Part shown: in pieces, positions 52,363 to 61,353 of the stretch
How the letters are laid out: the number at the start of each line of letters is the position of its first letter
Position numbering within the stretch: position 1 is the stretch's first letter
Assembly: GCA_015075635.1 (NCBI GenBank)
Contig: JABTUA010000001.1
Span: 682,001 to 746,000 of the forward strand
DNA from: Polyangiaceae bacterium
Lineage (GTDB): Bacteria; Myxococcota_A; Polyangia; Polyangiales; Polyangiaceae
Reading direction: 5' to 3'
DNA: 64,000 bases
Notes under the pieces: model-generated
The model's input: only the letters and a program-made list of their open reading frames with translations
Databases searched by the model: none
Told to the model about the DNA's origin: nothing
Made by a program: the position numbers and the translations under genes

Positions 52363-53022
52363 TTGGCCGAGCCCCGCCCCGCCCGCCCCCGGGACACCCG
52401 AGAGTTTGCCCAGAAACGGGCCCGGGACACCCACCAGCGCCTGCTCGAGGCGGCGGCAGAGGTGTTCGCCGAGCGGGGCTACGACGAGACCCAGACCCCG
52501 GACATCGCCGAGCGCGCGGGCGTGTCCGTCGGCACCTTCTACCGCTATTTCGCCGACAAGCGGCAGGCGTTCGTCGAGCTGGTCGAGCGGCACCTCGAGC
52601 ACTCGTACCAGAGCGTGATGCGCCGCCTGACGCCGGACTCCTTCGCCTCGACGCGCACGCGGCGCGAGCGGCGAGCCGCGGTGGACCAGGTGATCGACAT
52701 CCTGTTCCAGAGCACCTCGGAGAATCCGCGCCTGACCCGCGTGTTCATGGCGGTGGCGATGCGCGACGAAGGCCTGGCCAAGCTGCGCGACGACTACGAG
52801 GAGCGCGGCATCATGGCCATCGCGATGTTGATCCGCCAGAGCGTCTCGGAAGCGCGCATCCCCGACGCCGACGCCGCGGCGCGGGTGATCTCCGTCGCCG
52901 CGCAGGACGTGGCGCTGGTCACCGCGGGCCTGCGCGGTCCGCCGCCGTCGCCGCGGGCAGCCAAGGCGATCCGCGACGCGCTCGCCGACATGCTGTACCG
53001 CTACGCGTTCGGCGAGGGCTAG
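52363..53022 (+). CDS. TetR-family transcriptional regulator
   Basis: About 219 residues from the TTG used here. The N-terminal helix-turn-helix reads THQRLLEAAAEVFAERGYDE, then IAERAGVSVGTFYRYFADKR, which is textbook TetR; the rest is the helical ligand-binding domain. It is divergent from the di-iron gene and probably represses both through the TGAAAC palindrome. The start is uncertain (in-frame GTG/TTG upstream to 52336). Its 3' end overlaps the convergent radical SAM gene by 4 bp. Confidence 0.9.
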   Translation: MAEPRPARPRDTREFAQKRARDTHQRLLEAAAEVFAERGYDETQTPDIAERAGVSVGTFYRYFADKRQAFVELVERHLEHSYQSVMRRLTPDSFASTRTRRERRAAVDQVIDILFQSTSENPRLTRVFMAVAMRDEGLAKLRDDYEERGIMAIAMLIRQSVSEARIPDADAAARVISVAAQDVALVTAGLRGPPPSPRAAKAIRDALADMLYRYAFGEG

Positions 53023-54104
53023 GCGATCGCGACGCGCACGCGCCGCCGGCCCCAGGGGTCGTTCGGCGCCTCGGCCTCGAAGTGCCCGGCAACGGTCGCT
53101 CCGCACTTGGCGCAGCGGTTGCCCGCCAGGTGATAGCTGCCGATCTCGTACCAGTCGCGCTCGATCAGGAGCGTCTTGCAGCTCGGGCAGTAGGTGGAGC
53201 CCCCGCTCGGGTCGTGGATGTTGCCGGAGTAGACGTAGCGAATGCCGTGGGCGAGCGCTTGCTTGCGGGCGCGCTGGCAGGTCGCGGGCGGTGTCTGCGG
53301 GACGTCCAGCATCTTGAAGTCCGGGTGGAAGGCGCTGAAGTGAAGGGGGACGTCGGGACCGAGCTCCTTCGCGAACCAGGCGCACAGCCGGTCGATCTCC
53401 TCGACGGAGTCGTTGTGACCCGGGATGAGCAGGGTCGTCACCTCGACCCACACGTTCGTCTCGCGTCTCAGCCAGACCAGCGTCTCGAGCACGGGCGCGA
53501 GCTCGGCGGAGCAGAGCTTCCGGTAGAAGTCGGGCTCGAAGGCCTTGAGATCGACGTTCGCCGCGTCGATGTGCTCGAAGAAGTCGCCGCGCGCTTCGGG
53601 GGTGATGTACCCGGCGGTGACAGCCACCGTCTTGATGCCACGCGCGTGGCACTCCTTGGCAGCGTCGATGGCGTACTCCGCGAAGATGACGGGGTCGTTG
53701 TAGGTGAAGGCGACGCTCTTGCAGCCCTGCCGCTCGGCCGCCTCGGCGATCTGCGCCGGCGTCGCGCGGTCAGACAGGCGCTCGATCTCCTTGGCCTTCG
53801 AGATGTCCCAGTTCTGGCAGAACTTGCAGCCCAGGTTGCAGCCGGCGGTGCCGAAGGAGAGCACGCTCGAGCCGGGGTAGAAGTGATTCAGCGGCTTCTT
53901 CTCGATGGGATCGATGCAGAAGCCCGTCGCCCGGCCGTAGCTGGTGAGGTAGATGGCGTCCCCCACGCGCTCGCGGATGAAACAAAAGGCCCGCTGGCCC
54001 TCGTGGAGCCGGCAGTAGCGCGGGCACAGGTCGCACTGAATGCGCCCGTCCGGGAGCGGGTGCTGCCAGCGGCCGCGCTCGTAGCTCGCGTCCAGCTTGG
54101 TCAT
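53019..54104 (-). CDS. amrS: Radical SAM enzyme of the AmmeMemoRadiSam (AmrS) type
   Basis: A 361-residue protein. Radical SAM cluster motif CNLGCKFC with Cys89, Cys93 and Cys96. The N-terminus has CDLCPRYC (residues 24-31) and the C-terminus CPSCK...CAKCGATVAG, extra Cys pairs typical of AmrS. Phrases such as SFGTAGCNLGCKFCQNWDIS and FTYNDPVIFAEYA are characteristic. The exact modification performed by this family is not known. No amrA/amrB partner is adjacent. Confidence 0.9.
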   Translation of the reverse strand: MTKLDASYERGRWQHPLPDGRIQCDLCPRYCRLHEGQRAFCFIRERVGDAIYLTSYGRATGFCIDPIEKKPLNHFYPGSSVLSFGTAGCNLGCKFCQNWDISKAKEIERLSDRATPAQIAEAAERQGCKSVAFTYNDPVIFAEYAIDAAKECHARGIKTVAVTAGYITPEARGDFFEHIDAANVDLKAFEPDFYRKLCSAELAPVLETLVWLRRETNVWVEVTTLLIPGHNDSVEEIDRLCAWFAKELGPDVPLHFSAFHPDFKMLDVPQTPPATCQRARKQALAHGIRYVYSGNIHDPSGGSTYCPSCKTLLIERDWYEIGSYHLAGNRCAKCGATVAGHFEAEAPNDPWGRRRVRVAIA

Positions 54105-54150
54105 GAGATCTCGAAGATAAGACCAGACGCTCGGCTGGCCAGCCCGGAGC

Positions 54151-55374
54151 TCAGTCTTCTTCGGCCACGGCGCGGAAGATGTTCTTGGCCATCAGGCTCG
54201 ACTCGGCCTCGGAACGCGCCGCGTAAATCCGAGCGCGAACCGCGCCGAGCTCCGTGTCTCGTGGCGCCGCAGCACGGGCGAGCTCGATCAGGTGCGACGC
54301 GAGCGCGAGCTCTCCGGCGTCCGCCAGCGCGCTCGCCCGCGAAATCAATGCGCCGGCGCCGCCGCTGAGCGCGACGATCTCCCGGGCGACCGCCGCCTCC
54401 GGCGCGGGCTTCAGGTTGGCGGGGTTGCCGTCCCACCAGCCGCCGTAGAGCCGCCACAGATTGCGCACGATGAACTCCGGCTCGTCGTAGACGGGTCTGA
54501 GATAGGGGCGCTCGAGGAGGCGCGCCGGCGCCTTCACCTCGGCCAGGATCGTGTCCAGGCGCTGCCCGGCGTTCATGCGCTCGAGCGTGGCTTCGACCAG
54601 GAATTCCAGGAGCTCCGCGCTCTCCGTCAGCGCCTGCTGGACCCGATCTCGACCCTCGATGGGCAGGCCGTGGCCGGGCAACAGCAGCTCCGGACCGAGC
54701 TCCGCCATGCGCCTGAGCGCCGCCGCCCACTCGCGCGGGAAGCGCTGCACCTTCTGCGGGTTGCCGCAGTTCGGCGACGCCCAGATGAACAGGTCGCCGG
54801 TACACAGCGCACGGCGCTCCGGCAGCCAGGCGAAGGTGTGGTCGTCGGTCTCGCCGCGAGCGTGGAAGAGCTCGACGCGCTCGCCACCCAGGTGCAGCTC
54901 GAGCCGGTCCCGGTAGCAGAGGTCCGGATAGCGGTACTCCGTCGGCCACGCGGCGATGCCGAACTGCCGGCCGTTGATCACGCGGTTGTAGCCGGCGGTG
55001 AGCTGGTAGCGATCGAAGCGCTCCTTCACCGCCTCGTGGGCGATGACCTCGATCTTGCCGTTGCCCTCCGCCTCGAAGGGCCCGAGGCCGAAGGCGTGAT
55101 CGACGTGGCCGTGGGTGTAGACGGCGGTCTTCAGCGGCTCGCCGCACCACTCGCGCAGGTTGGCGTGGTTCTGCCCGGCCATGAAGAACGAGCCGGTGTC
55201 GATCAACGCCAGCCCGTCGCTCGTGCGGAGCGCGATCACGTTGCCGAAGCTCGACAGAAAAGCCAGGCCCGGCTGCAGCTCCTCCAGGCCCAGCATCAGC
55301 GAAATCGGCTGCAATTCTCTGGTGGCGGCGGCTCCCGACCAGAGCGCCTCGGCGGTCTCGCGGATCTTCCCCAT
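54151..55374 (-). CDS. Metallo-beta-lactamase-fold hydrolase, alkylsulfatase-like
   Basis: A 407-residue protein. The metal motif THGHVDHAFG gives His88, His90, Asp92 and His93; later GETDDHTFAW and LLLPGHGLPI supply further ligands. NPQKVQRFPREWAAALRRMA and the C-terminal helical domain (RNLWRLYGGWWDGNPANLKP) match the dimerisation region of SdsA1-type alkyl sulfatases, so hydrolysis of sulfate esters is plausible. It precedes the radical SAM gene on the same strand with a 46-bp gap. Confidence 0.8.
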   Translation of the reverse strand: MGKIRETAEALWSGAAATRELQPISLMLGLEELQPGLAFLSSFGNVIALRTSDGLALIDTGSFFMAGQNHANLREWCGEPLKTAVYTHGHVDHAFGLGPFEAEGNGKIEVIAHEAVKERFDRYQLTAGYNRVINGRQFGIAAWPTEYRYPDLCYRDRLELHLGGERVELFHARGETDDHTFAWLPERRALCTGDLFIWASPNCGNPQKVQRFPREWAAALRRMAELGPELLLPGHGLPIEGRDRVQQALTESAELLEFLVEATLERMNAGQRLDTILAEVKAPARLLERPYLRPVYDEPEFIVRNLWRLYGGWWDGNPANLKPAPEAAVAREIVALSGGAGALISRASALADAGELALASHLIELARAAAPRDTELGAVRARIYAARSEAESSLMAKNIFRAVAEED

Positions 55375-55387
55375 CTCCGTTCTCCCT

Positions 55388-56134
55388 TCAGCTGGGCATC
55401 AGGCGCCCGAGCTCGATGCCCACGCCGCCGAGCGCCTTGCGCTGCACCACGCACAGCTCCGCCACGCCGATCAGCGCGAGATCGACCATGGCGTCCAGAT
55501 CGGAGCGAGGCACCGGCTCACCCTCGGCGGTGCCCTGGATCTCGACCATGCCACCCTTGGCCGTGGCCACGACGTTGAGATCCACGCGCGCCGTGCTGTC
55601 CTCCGCGTAGCAGAGGTCGAGGGCGTATTCGCCGTCCACGTGCCCCACGCTCACCGCGGCGACCTGATCGCGCAGCACCTTCCTGTCGAGCCGCAGCTTG
55701 TCGACGGCCATGGCCAGCGCGATGAAGCCGCCGGTGATGGCCGCGGTGCGCGTGCCGCCGTCGGCCTCGAGCACGTCGGCGTCGATGACGATGCTGCGCT
55801 CGCCGAGCTTGTCGAGGTCCACCGCGGCGCGCAGCGCGCGCCCGATCAAGCGCTGGATCTCGCGCGAGCGGCCGGACAGCGGTTTGTCGCGCCCGTCGCG
55901 GTTCTCGCGGCGCTTGGGGTTCGCGCGCGGGTGCATCTGGTACTCCGCGGTGATCCATCCCTTGCCCCGGCCCTTCATGAAGTCCGGGACGCCGTCGTCG
56001 ATGGACGCGGTGACCAGGAGCTGGGTCCCGCCGGCGCGGTACAGCACCGAGCCCTCTGCGAAGCGGTGAAAGCCCGGCTTCACCTCCACCGGACGGATCG
56101 AGTTGAGCGGCAAGCCTTGGCGTTTGTCGGCCAT
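55388..56134 (-). CDS. rph: Ribonuclease PH
   Basis: A 248-residue protein, the usual RNase PH length. Hallmarks: the RPVEVKPGFHRFAEGSVLYR start, GKGWITAEYQMHPRANPKRR, SGRSREIQRLIGRALRAAVD, the phosphate-binding VLEADGGTRTAAITGGFIAL and the C-terminal AEGEPVPRSDLDAMVDLAL. It trims tRNA 3' ends using phosphate. It lies 13 bp upstream of the metallo-beta-lactamase gene and divergent from queE. Confidence 0.95.
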   Translation of the reverse strand: MADKRQGLPLNSIRPVEVKPGFHRFAEGSVLYRAGGTQLLVTASIDDGVPDFMKGRGKGWITAEYQMHPRANPKRRENRDGRDKPLSGRSREIQRLIGRALRAAVDLDKLGERSIVIDADVLEADGGTRTAAITGGFIALAMAVDKLRLDRKVLRDQVAAVSVGHVDGEYALDLCYAEDSTARVDLNVVATAKGGMVEIQGTAEGEPVPRSDLDAMVDLALIGVAELCVVQRKALGGVGIELGRLMPS

Positions 56135-56203
56135 CGGGGGAGAGAGCTACCACGAAACGGCCTTGCTCCGCAGAGCGGCGAGCACAATCCTTCGACCTCT
56201 GCC

Positions 56204-56893
56204 ATGCGCACGCTCAAGGTCTCCGAGATTTTCGAGAGCATCCAAGGCGAGGGTGCGAGCGCCGGTCAGCCGGCGGTGTTCCTGCGCCTGGCGACCTGCA
56301 ACCTGCACTGCTCTTGGTGCGACACCAAGTACACCTGGGACTTCAACAACCACCGCTACGAAGACGAGGTCCACACGCGCAGCGTGGAGTCGGTGCGAAG
56401 CGAGCTCGAAGCCTCGTGCGCGCGCCGGCTGGTCGTGACCGGCGGCGAACCGCTGCTCCAGCAGGCGAGCCTCGCCGTGCTCCTGGCAGCGCTGGACCGG
56501 AGCTTCTGCATCGAGGTCGAGACCAACGGCACGCTCGCTCCGGTACCCGAGCTCGCGCGGCGGGTCGATCAGTGGAACGTCTCCCCAAAGCTCTCCAAGA
56601 GCGGCAATCGCGAGGGACTGCGCCTGAGACCGCAGGTGCTCGGAGTATTCCTCGCCACCGAGCGCGCCTGGTTGAAGCTGGTGGTCGCCGACGAGGCCGA
56701 CGTGGAGGAGGCGGAGCGCCTGATCGCCGAGCTCGGCTGGCCACGCGTGCGCGCGCTGCTCATGCCCGAGGCGCGCACGCGCGAAGAGCTGGCGGCGCGC
56801 ACGCCGTTCGTCGCGGCGGCGAGCCTGTCGCGCGGGCTCGGACTGTCACCCCGCCTGCACATCGAGCGCTGGGGCGGCCGGCGCGGGGTGTGA
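56204..56893 (+). CDS. queE: 7-carboxy-7-deazaguanine synthase (QueE)
   Basis: A 229-residue radical SAM protein. Start MRTLKVSEIFESIQGEGASA; cluster motif CNLHCSWC with Cys32, Cys36 and Cys39 followed by DTKYTWD, specific for QueE; VVTGGEPLLQ and EVETNGTLAP complete the SAM fold, and NVSPKLSKSGN is the substrate-site signature. It makes the ring-contracted intermediate of queuosine synthesis. The start ATG is fixed by the conserved N-terminus. Confidence 0.95.
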   Translation: MRTLKVSEIFESIQGEGASAGQPAVFLRLATCNLHCSWCDTKYTWDFNNHRYEDEVHTRSVESVRSELEASCARRLVVTGGEPLLQQASLAVLLAALDRSFCIEVETNGTLAPVPELARRVDQWNVSPKLSKSGNREGLRLRPQVLGVFLATERAWLKLVVADEADVEEAERLIAELGWPRVRALLMPEARTREELAARTPFVAAASLSRGLGLSPRLHIERWGGRRGV

Positions 56894-56934
56894 GTGGGCG
56901 CGCCCGAGCACCCTCGCGTGGTATTGGTATCTGC

Positions 56935-57621
56935 ATGCGGCAGGCGGTGTTCGCTGCAGCGGCGGTCCTGTGCGGCACTGCGCTCGCCTGCTCCGAGTCG
57001 TCCTCCGAAACATCGGGAACCGGCGGCAGCCCGGCTTCCGGTGGAGCGGCCGGCGCGGCGGGGAGCGCGAACCAGAGCCCGGTCATCCTGAGCATCCTGG
57101 TCAGCGGCGAGCTCGATGGTGACGCTGCGAGCGTGGAGCTCACCGTCGACGTGACCGATCCCGACGGACTGGCCGACATCGCAGGCGGCAAGCTGTACTC
57201 GAAGGACAAGTCGAAGTTCCTCGGCGCGTTCACCCAACTCAGTGCAGGAACGTTCACCGCGGACGTGACCTGGAAGGTGCTGAACGACCTGGAGACCATC
57301 GTCTTCAAGGCCGGCGCCAGCGCGACGCGAACCGTGTTGGTCGAGTTCTCGGACTCAGCGTCGAACGCCGTGAGCCAAGAGCAGCAGCTCGAAGTGAGCT
57401 GTGCCGCGTGTGGCGCGGGCTGCACGGCCTGTGGGAAGTGCACCTCGGGCGCGTGTACGATGTGCGAGCCGACGCTGACCTGGTCGACTTGCGACCTCTA
57501 CTGCCAGAGCCACGGCTTCAAGTGCTACTGCGCGTATCAGAAGTGCGGCGATGCGGCTTGCGCGGTGAACGGCTGCGCGGATCCGTGTGGGGCCGCGGGA
57601 TGCGCGTGCGACTGTGGCTGA
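56935..57621 (+). CDS. Cys-rich lipoprotein
   Basis: A 228-residue protein with a signal peptide (QAVFAAAAVLCGTALACSES) with lipobox LAC, a Gly/Ala/Ser linker, an immunoglobulin-like domain (VELTVDVTDPDGLADIAGGK) and a C-terminal region with more than 20 Cys (CAACGAGCTACGKC, CSCDLYCQ-type spacing). A surface-exposed protein of unknown role. Confidence 0.7.
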   Translation: MRQAVFAAAAVLCGTALACSESSSETSGTGGSPASGGAAGAAGSANQSPVILSILVSGELDGDAASVELTVDVTDPDGLADIAGGKLYSKDKSKFLGAFTQLSAGTFTADVTWKVLNDLETIVFKAGASATRTVLVEFSDSASNAVSQEQQLEVSCAACGAGCTACGKCTSGACTMCEPTLTWSTCDLYCQSHGFKCYCAYQKCGDAACAVNGCADPCGAAGCACDCG

Positions 57622-57630
57622 GCGCGACCA

Positions 57631-58194
57631 TCATCGGGGTGCCGGCGCGAGCGGCGTCACGCTCAGCACCGGCGCCGCGCGTCCCGCCTTGACCCAGCCG
57701 ATGGGTGTGAGCACGGCGCCGCCGACGAAGCCGAAGAAGCTCACGGCGAAGAGCGCCGCTTCGCCGTTGTCGTTCTCTCGCTCTCCGTCGATGTGGATCC
57801 CCGTAGCCACCATGCCCACGGTGCCGAGCACCAGAAGGCCGATGCCGATCCCGCCCATCAGCTGGCCCATCGCGCGGTCATCGTAGGTCCGCGGCTCGAT
57901 GCTGACGTCACTGGGCGCGTCCACCTTGAAGCGCCGCTTCCCTCCGATGATGCTCTTCGTCTCGTCGATCTTCAGAAAGTAGTCGCCCGCGAACAAAGGC
58001 AACACGCACTCGCCCTGACAGGCCACGAACGGCGGCGAGTCCTTCTCGTGCGCCAGCGTGAACGAGACGTTCGGGTCGCTCGCGTGCAGCACCACCGGGA
58101 ACGAGCCTGGAGGCGGGCCCCACGCGACCTGGGCGCTCGCCGTCCCCGAGAGCAGGAGGGCGGCCGTCGCCACGAGCAGCGCGCGACCGGCCAT
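57631..58194 (-). CDS. Exported protein with two C-terminal hydrophobic helices
   Basis: A 187-residue protein with a signal peptide (ALLVATAALLLSGTASAQVA), a beta domain (FPVVLHASDPNVSFTLAHEK with a CQGEC pair) and two hydrophobic segments near the C-terminus (GGIGIGLLVLGTVGMVAT, LFAVSFFGFVGGAVLTPIGW). A common Polyangia envelope protein layout; no known function. The ATG overlaps the stop of the upstream Gly-rich lipoprotein gene by one base. Confidence 0.65.
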   Translation of the reverse strand: MAGRALLVATAALLLSGTASAQVAWGPPPGSFPVVLHASDPNVSFTLAHEKDSPPFVACQGECVLPLFAGDYFLKIDETKSIIGGKRRFKVDAPSDVSIEPRTYDDRAMGQLMGGIGIGLLVLGTVGMVATGIHIDGERENDNGEAALFAVSFFGFVGGAVLTPIGWVKAGRAAPVLSVTPLAPAPR

Positions 58195-59261
58195 CAGTCA
58201 GCGCCCGCGTCCAGGCCGCCGCCCGTCCCGCCACCGGTCGTGCCACCGCCACCGGTCGTGCCCCCGCCACCGGTCGTGCCACCGCCACCGGTCGTGCCAC
58301 CTCCGCCGGTCGTGCCACCTCCGCCGGTCGTGCCACCTCCGCCCGTCGTGCCACCTCCGCCGGTCGTGCCACCTCCGCCCGTCGTGCCACCTCCGCCCGT
58401 CGTGCCCCCGCCGCCCGTCGTGCCCCCGCCGCCCGTCGTGCCCCCGCCGCCGCCGGGCGCGCCGCCGGTTCCACCGCCGCCGCCGGTTCCACCCGAGCTG
58501 GGACAGGGCTTCGAGTCGTCGACGGTCGCCCCCGCGGGCTTCAAATACACCGACAAGAGGCTGTCGTTGTTGGTGGTGGCTCCGAACGTCGCCGTTGGCC
58601 CGTCGGAGTAGGTGTCGTCCGAAAAGCGCAGCGCCGCCGGAGCGGTCTCGAAGGCGTATTTCGACGAGCCGTTCGGCCCGCTGTGCATCCCGAGCCAGTA
58701 CTCGCCCGCCTGGAGGGTCAACGGCTGGTCGAACGCCATCGACACCCAGCCCTTCACGAACGAGGTGCCAATCGACGCTTCGGTCGTGACCCCGACCAGC
58801 GCATCCGGCTGCCCATTTCCGCCCACCGAGTAGACGATGCCGCGAACTTGCTGCGAGCCGCTGCCAGGGGGCTCCAGGTACAGCATCACCGCGTCGTAGG
58901 TCTCCGGCGAGAACAACGCGAATCGGCTGACGCGCTTGCGATTGGCCACCATACCGGTCGAGCGCTGCGAGCCGATGCAAGGCCGGCCGAGCGCGACCGG
59001 TGTCGGCGGCGCGTCAGCAGACTGATCGACCGCTGCGTCCGAGCCACCGCTTCCCCCGCCCCCGCCGCTTCCGCCGCTTCCACCGCTTCCACCGCCGCCG
59101 GTAGACGCGAGCTTCACGCAGAGCCCAGTCGCGTCGTCGCACGTCCAGCCGTCGGCGCAGGGGCACTTCTTGCCTTCGAGGTCGATCTCCTCGACAGTGC
59201 AGCTGGTCCACTGGAGCCACGACGCCGCGATCCCCAGGGCGACGTAGCGGGTCCGCTTCAT
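58194..59261 (-). CDS. Lipoprotein with a TTGGGG repeat tail
   Basis: A 355-residue protein. The signal ends in WLQWTSCTVE (lipobox TSC); an EGF-like Cys knot follows (CPCADGWTCDDATGLC), then a Gly/Ser linker, a beta domain of about 140 residues and a C-terminal tail of about 12 repeats of the hexapeptide TTGGGG. The tail is probably flexible and surface-exposed. Translationally coupled to the exported protein gene downstream. Confidence 0.75.
   Translation of the reverse strand: MKRTRYVALGIAASWLQWTSCTVEEIDLEGKKCPCADGWTCDDATGLCVKLASTGGGGSGGSGGSGGGGGSGGSDAAVDQSADAPPTPVALGRPCIGSQRSTGMVANRKRVSRFALFSPETYDAVMLYLEPPGSGSQQVRGIVYSVGGNGQPDALVGVTTEASIGTSFVKGWVSMAFDQPLTLQAGEYWLGMHSGPNGSSKYAFETAPAALRFSDDTYSDGPTATFGATTNNDSLLSVYLKPAGATVDDSKPCPSSGGTGGGGGTGGAPGGGGGTTGGGGTTGGGGTTGGGGTTGGGGTTGGGGTTGGGGTTGGGGTTGGGGTTGGGGTTGGGGTTGGGGTTGGGTGGGLDAGAD
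58233..58446. repeat. 18-bp tandem repeat, about 12 units
   Basis: The unit GGTCGTGCCACCGCCACC, in plus-strand sense, varies at a few positions (CGGTCGTG or CCGTCGTG; CCACCTCCG or CCCCCGCCG). It encodes the TTGGGG tail of the overlapping lipoprotein; copy-number changes would keep the frame. Confidence 0.9.
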
Positions 59262-59302
59262 GCTGCGTCAAAGCTTAGCCGAAGCGCGGCGTGCGGAACA
59301 CT

Positions 59303-60769
59303 TCAAGGCCTGGGCGCGACCACGACCCGGAGCAAGTGCGGCGCGGCGCTACCGCGGCCGCAGTGCGCTCGGACCTCCCCGTGCGCGGCCGTCTGGTACT
59401 CGACCGACGCCCCGTCGCACTCCACCGCCTCGGGCGCGCCGAGCAGCGGCGCCACGGCGATGCGGTGCGGCGCCTTCACCCGCGGATTACCGTCGAATTC
59501 GAGCTCGAACACCCCGGTCGCGCGTGCGAACGACACCCGCGTGGGCCAGCCCGCCACGGCCACCGGTCGCACCCGGGCGAGCGCGGTTCGGAGCGCCGCG
59601 CGCTCGCTGAACACCTGCGTCGTCGGGTCGAAGTCGAAGCAGCCCCAGTTGCCCTGGGAGCGCTCCTTCCACACCCAGAAGAACGTGGACGCGCCGTACT
59701 CCTCCGCGAGCTCGCTCTGCCAGGTCACGTATTCGTTCGCCTTGATGGCCTTCGGGTCGAAGCCCCACTCCGTGATGACCAGCGGAGCCTGCCAGGCGTC
59801 CGCCTCGACGCGCGCGTTCGCGTGGGAGGTGCGCAACGTCTCCTTCGTCATCGCCTGCTTCTGCGCGTCGGTGCTGACGAACGCGAGCGTGTAGACGTGT
59901 GGCGCGTAGCCCGTCATCGGCCCGAGCGGCGCCTCCGGTACGGGCGCGACGTCGAGCACGTTGCGCGTGACCGGCGGCTCGAACAGGTAGAGCTTCTCGG
60001 GCGCCGCCGCGCGCAGCGCCGGGTAGGCGACGTCGTTCAGGCGGGTGACTCCTGCCATGGTGGCCTGCGGCTCGTTGAAGATCTCGAGGCCAATCACCGC
60101 CGGATGCTCGGCGAAACGCTGCATCACGTGCGCGGCCATGGCGCTGAAGCGCTCGCGCAGCCAGCTGCCGTCGGTGCTGTCGCCGAAGAACGTCTCGAAG
60201 GCGTCCAGCACCTGCTTGCTCAGCCGGCGCGCCTCCAGATCGACGAGCGGGCCTTCCAGGAGCTCCGTCGGCGGCGGGAGGATGGCCCAGAGCGGCGCTC
60301 CGTCTTCGCCGATTTCCTTGCTGTAGGCGTCCTGGTGCAGATCCAGGAGCACGCTCAAGCCGGCGGCGTGCGCCAGATCTAGCGCTTGCTCGACGCGGTC
60401 CAGGTACGCCTCGTCGAAGCCGCCGTCCTTCGTCGGCTCGATGCCGCTCCAGTTGATGGGCAAGCGCAGGGCGTCGAAGCCGAAGTCGCGCATCGCCGTG
60501 GCGTCGCCGGCGGTGAACGCGGGGATCTCCTCCAGCGCCGTGCGCCCGTCGTCGAAGGTGACGTCGAAGATCCCCTCGACCCGCGCGTTCACGCCGCGCA
60601 GAAAGACCACGCGGCCTTCTGCATCCACGAGCTGCCCGCAGTGCACGCCGAGCGGGCTCCCCGCCTGGGCGGGTTCGCTGCACGGGGCGTTGGCGCTCGG
60701 CGGCGCGGCGGGGTCGTCACCTCCGCAGCCGAAGGCGAAGAGCGCGAGGGCGAGGGACGCGCGGCGCAT
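59303..60769 (-). CDS. Secreted glycoside hydrolase family 5-like (endoglycoceramidase-like) lipoprotein
   Basis: A 488-residue protein. The signal ends in LALFAFGCGG (lipobox FGC). A TIM-barrel follows: FLRGVNARVEGIFDV, DALRLPINWSGIEP, VLLDLHQDAYSKEI, the acid/base Glu233 in GLEIFNEP and the nucleophile Glu334 in VITEWGF. The LHQD-Y phrase is reminiscent of endoglycoceramidase-like GH5 members. The C-terminal about 100 residues form a beta domain. Confidence 0.88.
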   Translation of the reverse strand: MRRASLALALFAFGCGGDDPAAPPSANAPCSEPAQAGSPLGVHCGQLVDAEGRVVFLRGVNARVEGIFDVTFDDGRTALEEIPAFTAGDATAMRDFGFDALRLPINWSGIEPTKDGGFDEAYLDRVEQALDLAHAAGLSVLLDLHQDAYSKEIGEDGAPLWAILPPPTELLEGPLVDLEARRLSKQVLDAFETFFGDSTDGSWLRERFSAMAAHVMQRFAEHPAVIGLEIFNEPQATMAGVTRLNDVAYPALRAAAPEKLYLFEPPVTRNVLDVAPVPEAPLGPMTGYAPHVYTLAFVSTDAQKQAMTKETLRTSHANARVEADAWQAPLVITEWGFDPKAIKANEYVTWQSELAEEYGASTFFWVWKERSQGNWGCFDFDPTTQVFSERAALRTALARVRPVAVAGWPTRVSFARATGVFELEFDGNPRVKAPHRIAVAPLLGAPEAVECDGASVEYQTAAHGEVRAHCGRGSAAPHLLRVVVAPRP

Positions 60770-60854
60770 CGCCCCGATTGTAGGTCATCGGGGGCGGTGC
60801 GACTTCGCCAATTGCGCGCCGGGCTCCCGGCGGAATTGCGCTACACTGCGCGGG

Positions 60855-61278
60855 GTGACCACCGCCCGCCGGCTTCATTACGACTACGCGGAGTACCTCG
60901 CGTCGCTCGAGACGAGCCTGCTGAAGCTGGAGTACTGCCGCGGCGTGATCTACGCGATGGCCGGTGGCACGCCTGCCCACGCCCAGCTCGCTGCGGCAAC
61001 CATCGTGGCGTTGGCCGGAGCTCTTCCGGCGGGTTGTCGCGTGGCGACCTCGGACCTGAAGGTCAGAGTCGCTCGAGAGCTACCGGCAGCTCGAATCGCT
61101 ACGGGCCGTGCTGATCGTGTCGCACCGCGAGTGGCGCATCACGGTCGTGGAACGGATCGAAGGTGGGCGTTGGACCGAGCGCGAGCTACGGGACGGCGAA
61201 ATGGTGACGCTCGACGCGTTCGACGCTGCCTTTCCCGTGAGCGCCGTCTACGACGGCGTCGCGCTCGACCCGGCTTGA
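60855..61278 (+). pseudogene. Uma2-family (DUF820) endonuclease, internal deletion
   Basis: The first 70 codons (ARRLHYDYAEYLASLETSLL, LEYCRGVIYAMAGGTPAHAQ, CRVATSDLKVRV) are a normal Uma2 start. The reading frame then breaks and the rest of the family signature (YPD..V and LVEVLSPST) is absent; a second frame continues with SYRQLESLRAVLIVSHREWR and ends LDPA. This fits an internal deletion plus frameshift. Confidence 0.78.
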
Positions 61279-61353
61279 CACGCTCGAGTTGACAACGGTC
61301 AAGCACTGCTTCGCACCAGCTTGACAACCGGGGGGGGGGGGAGACTCGCTCGC
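61279..61353. other. Short gap with a long G run
   Basis: Contains CCGGGGGGGGGG-type homopolymer of about 12 G just upstream of the next gene. It may be a sequencing artefact or a slippage-prone promoter spacer. Confidence 0.5.

Noticed and set aside
57793..58611. Pro/Val-rich ORF on the plus strand (PPPPVV repeats)
   Set aside because: Antisense shadow of the TTGGGG repeat in the lipoprotein gene, which has the signal peptide and the better start.
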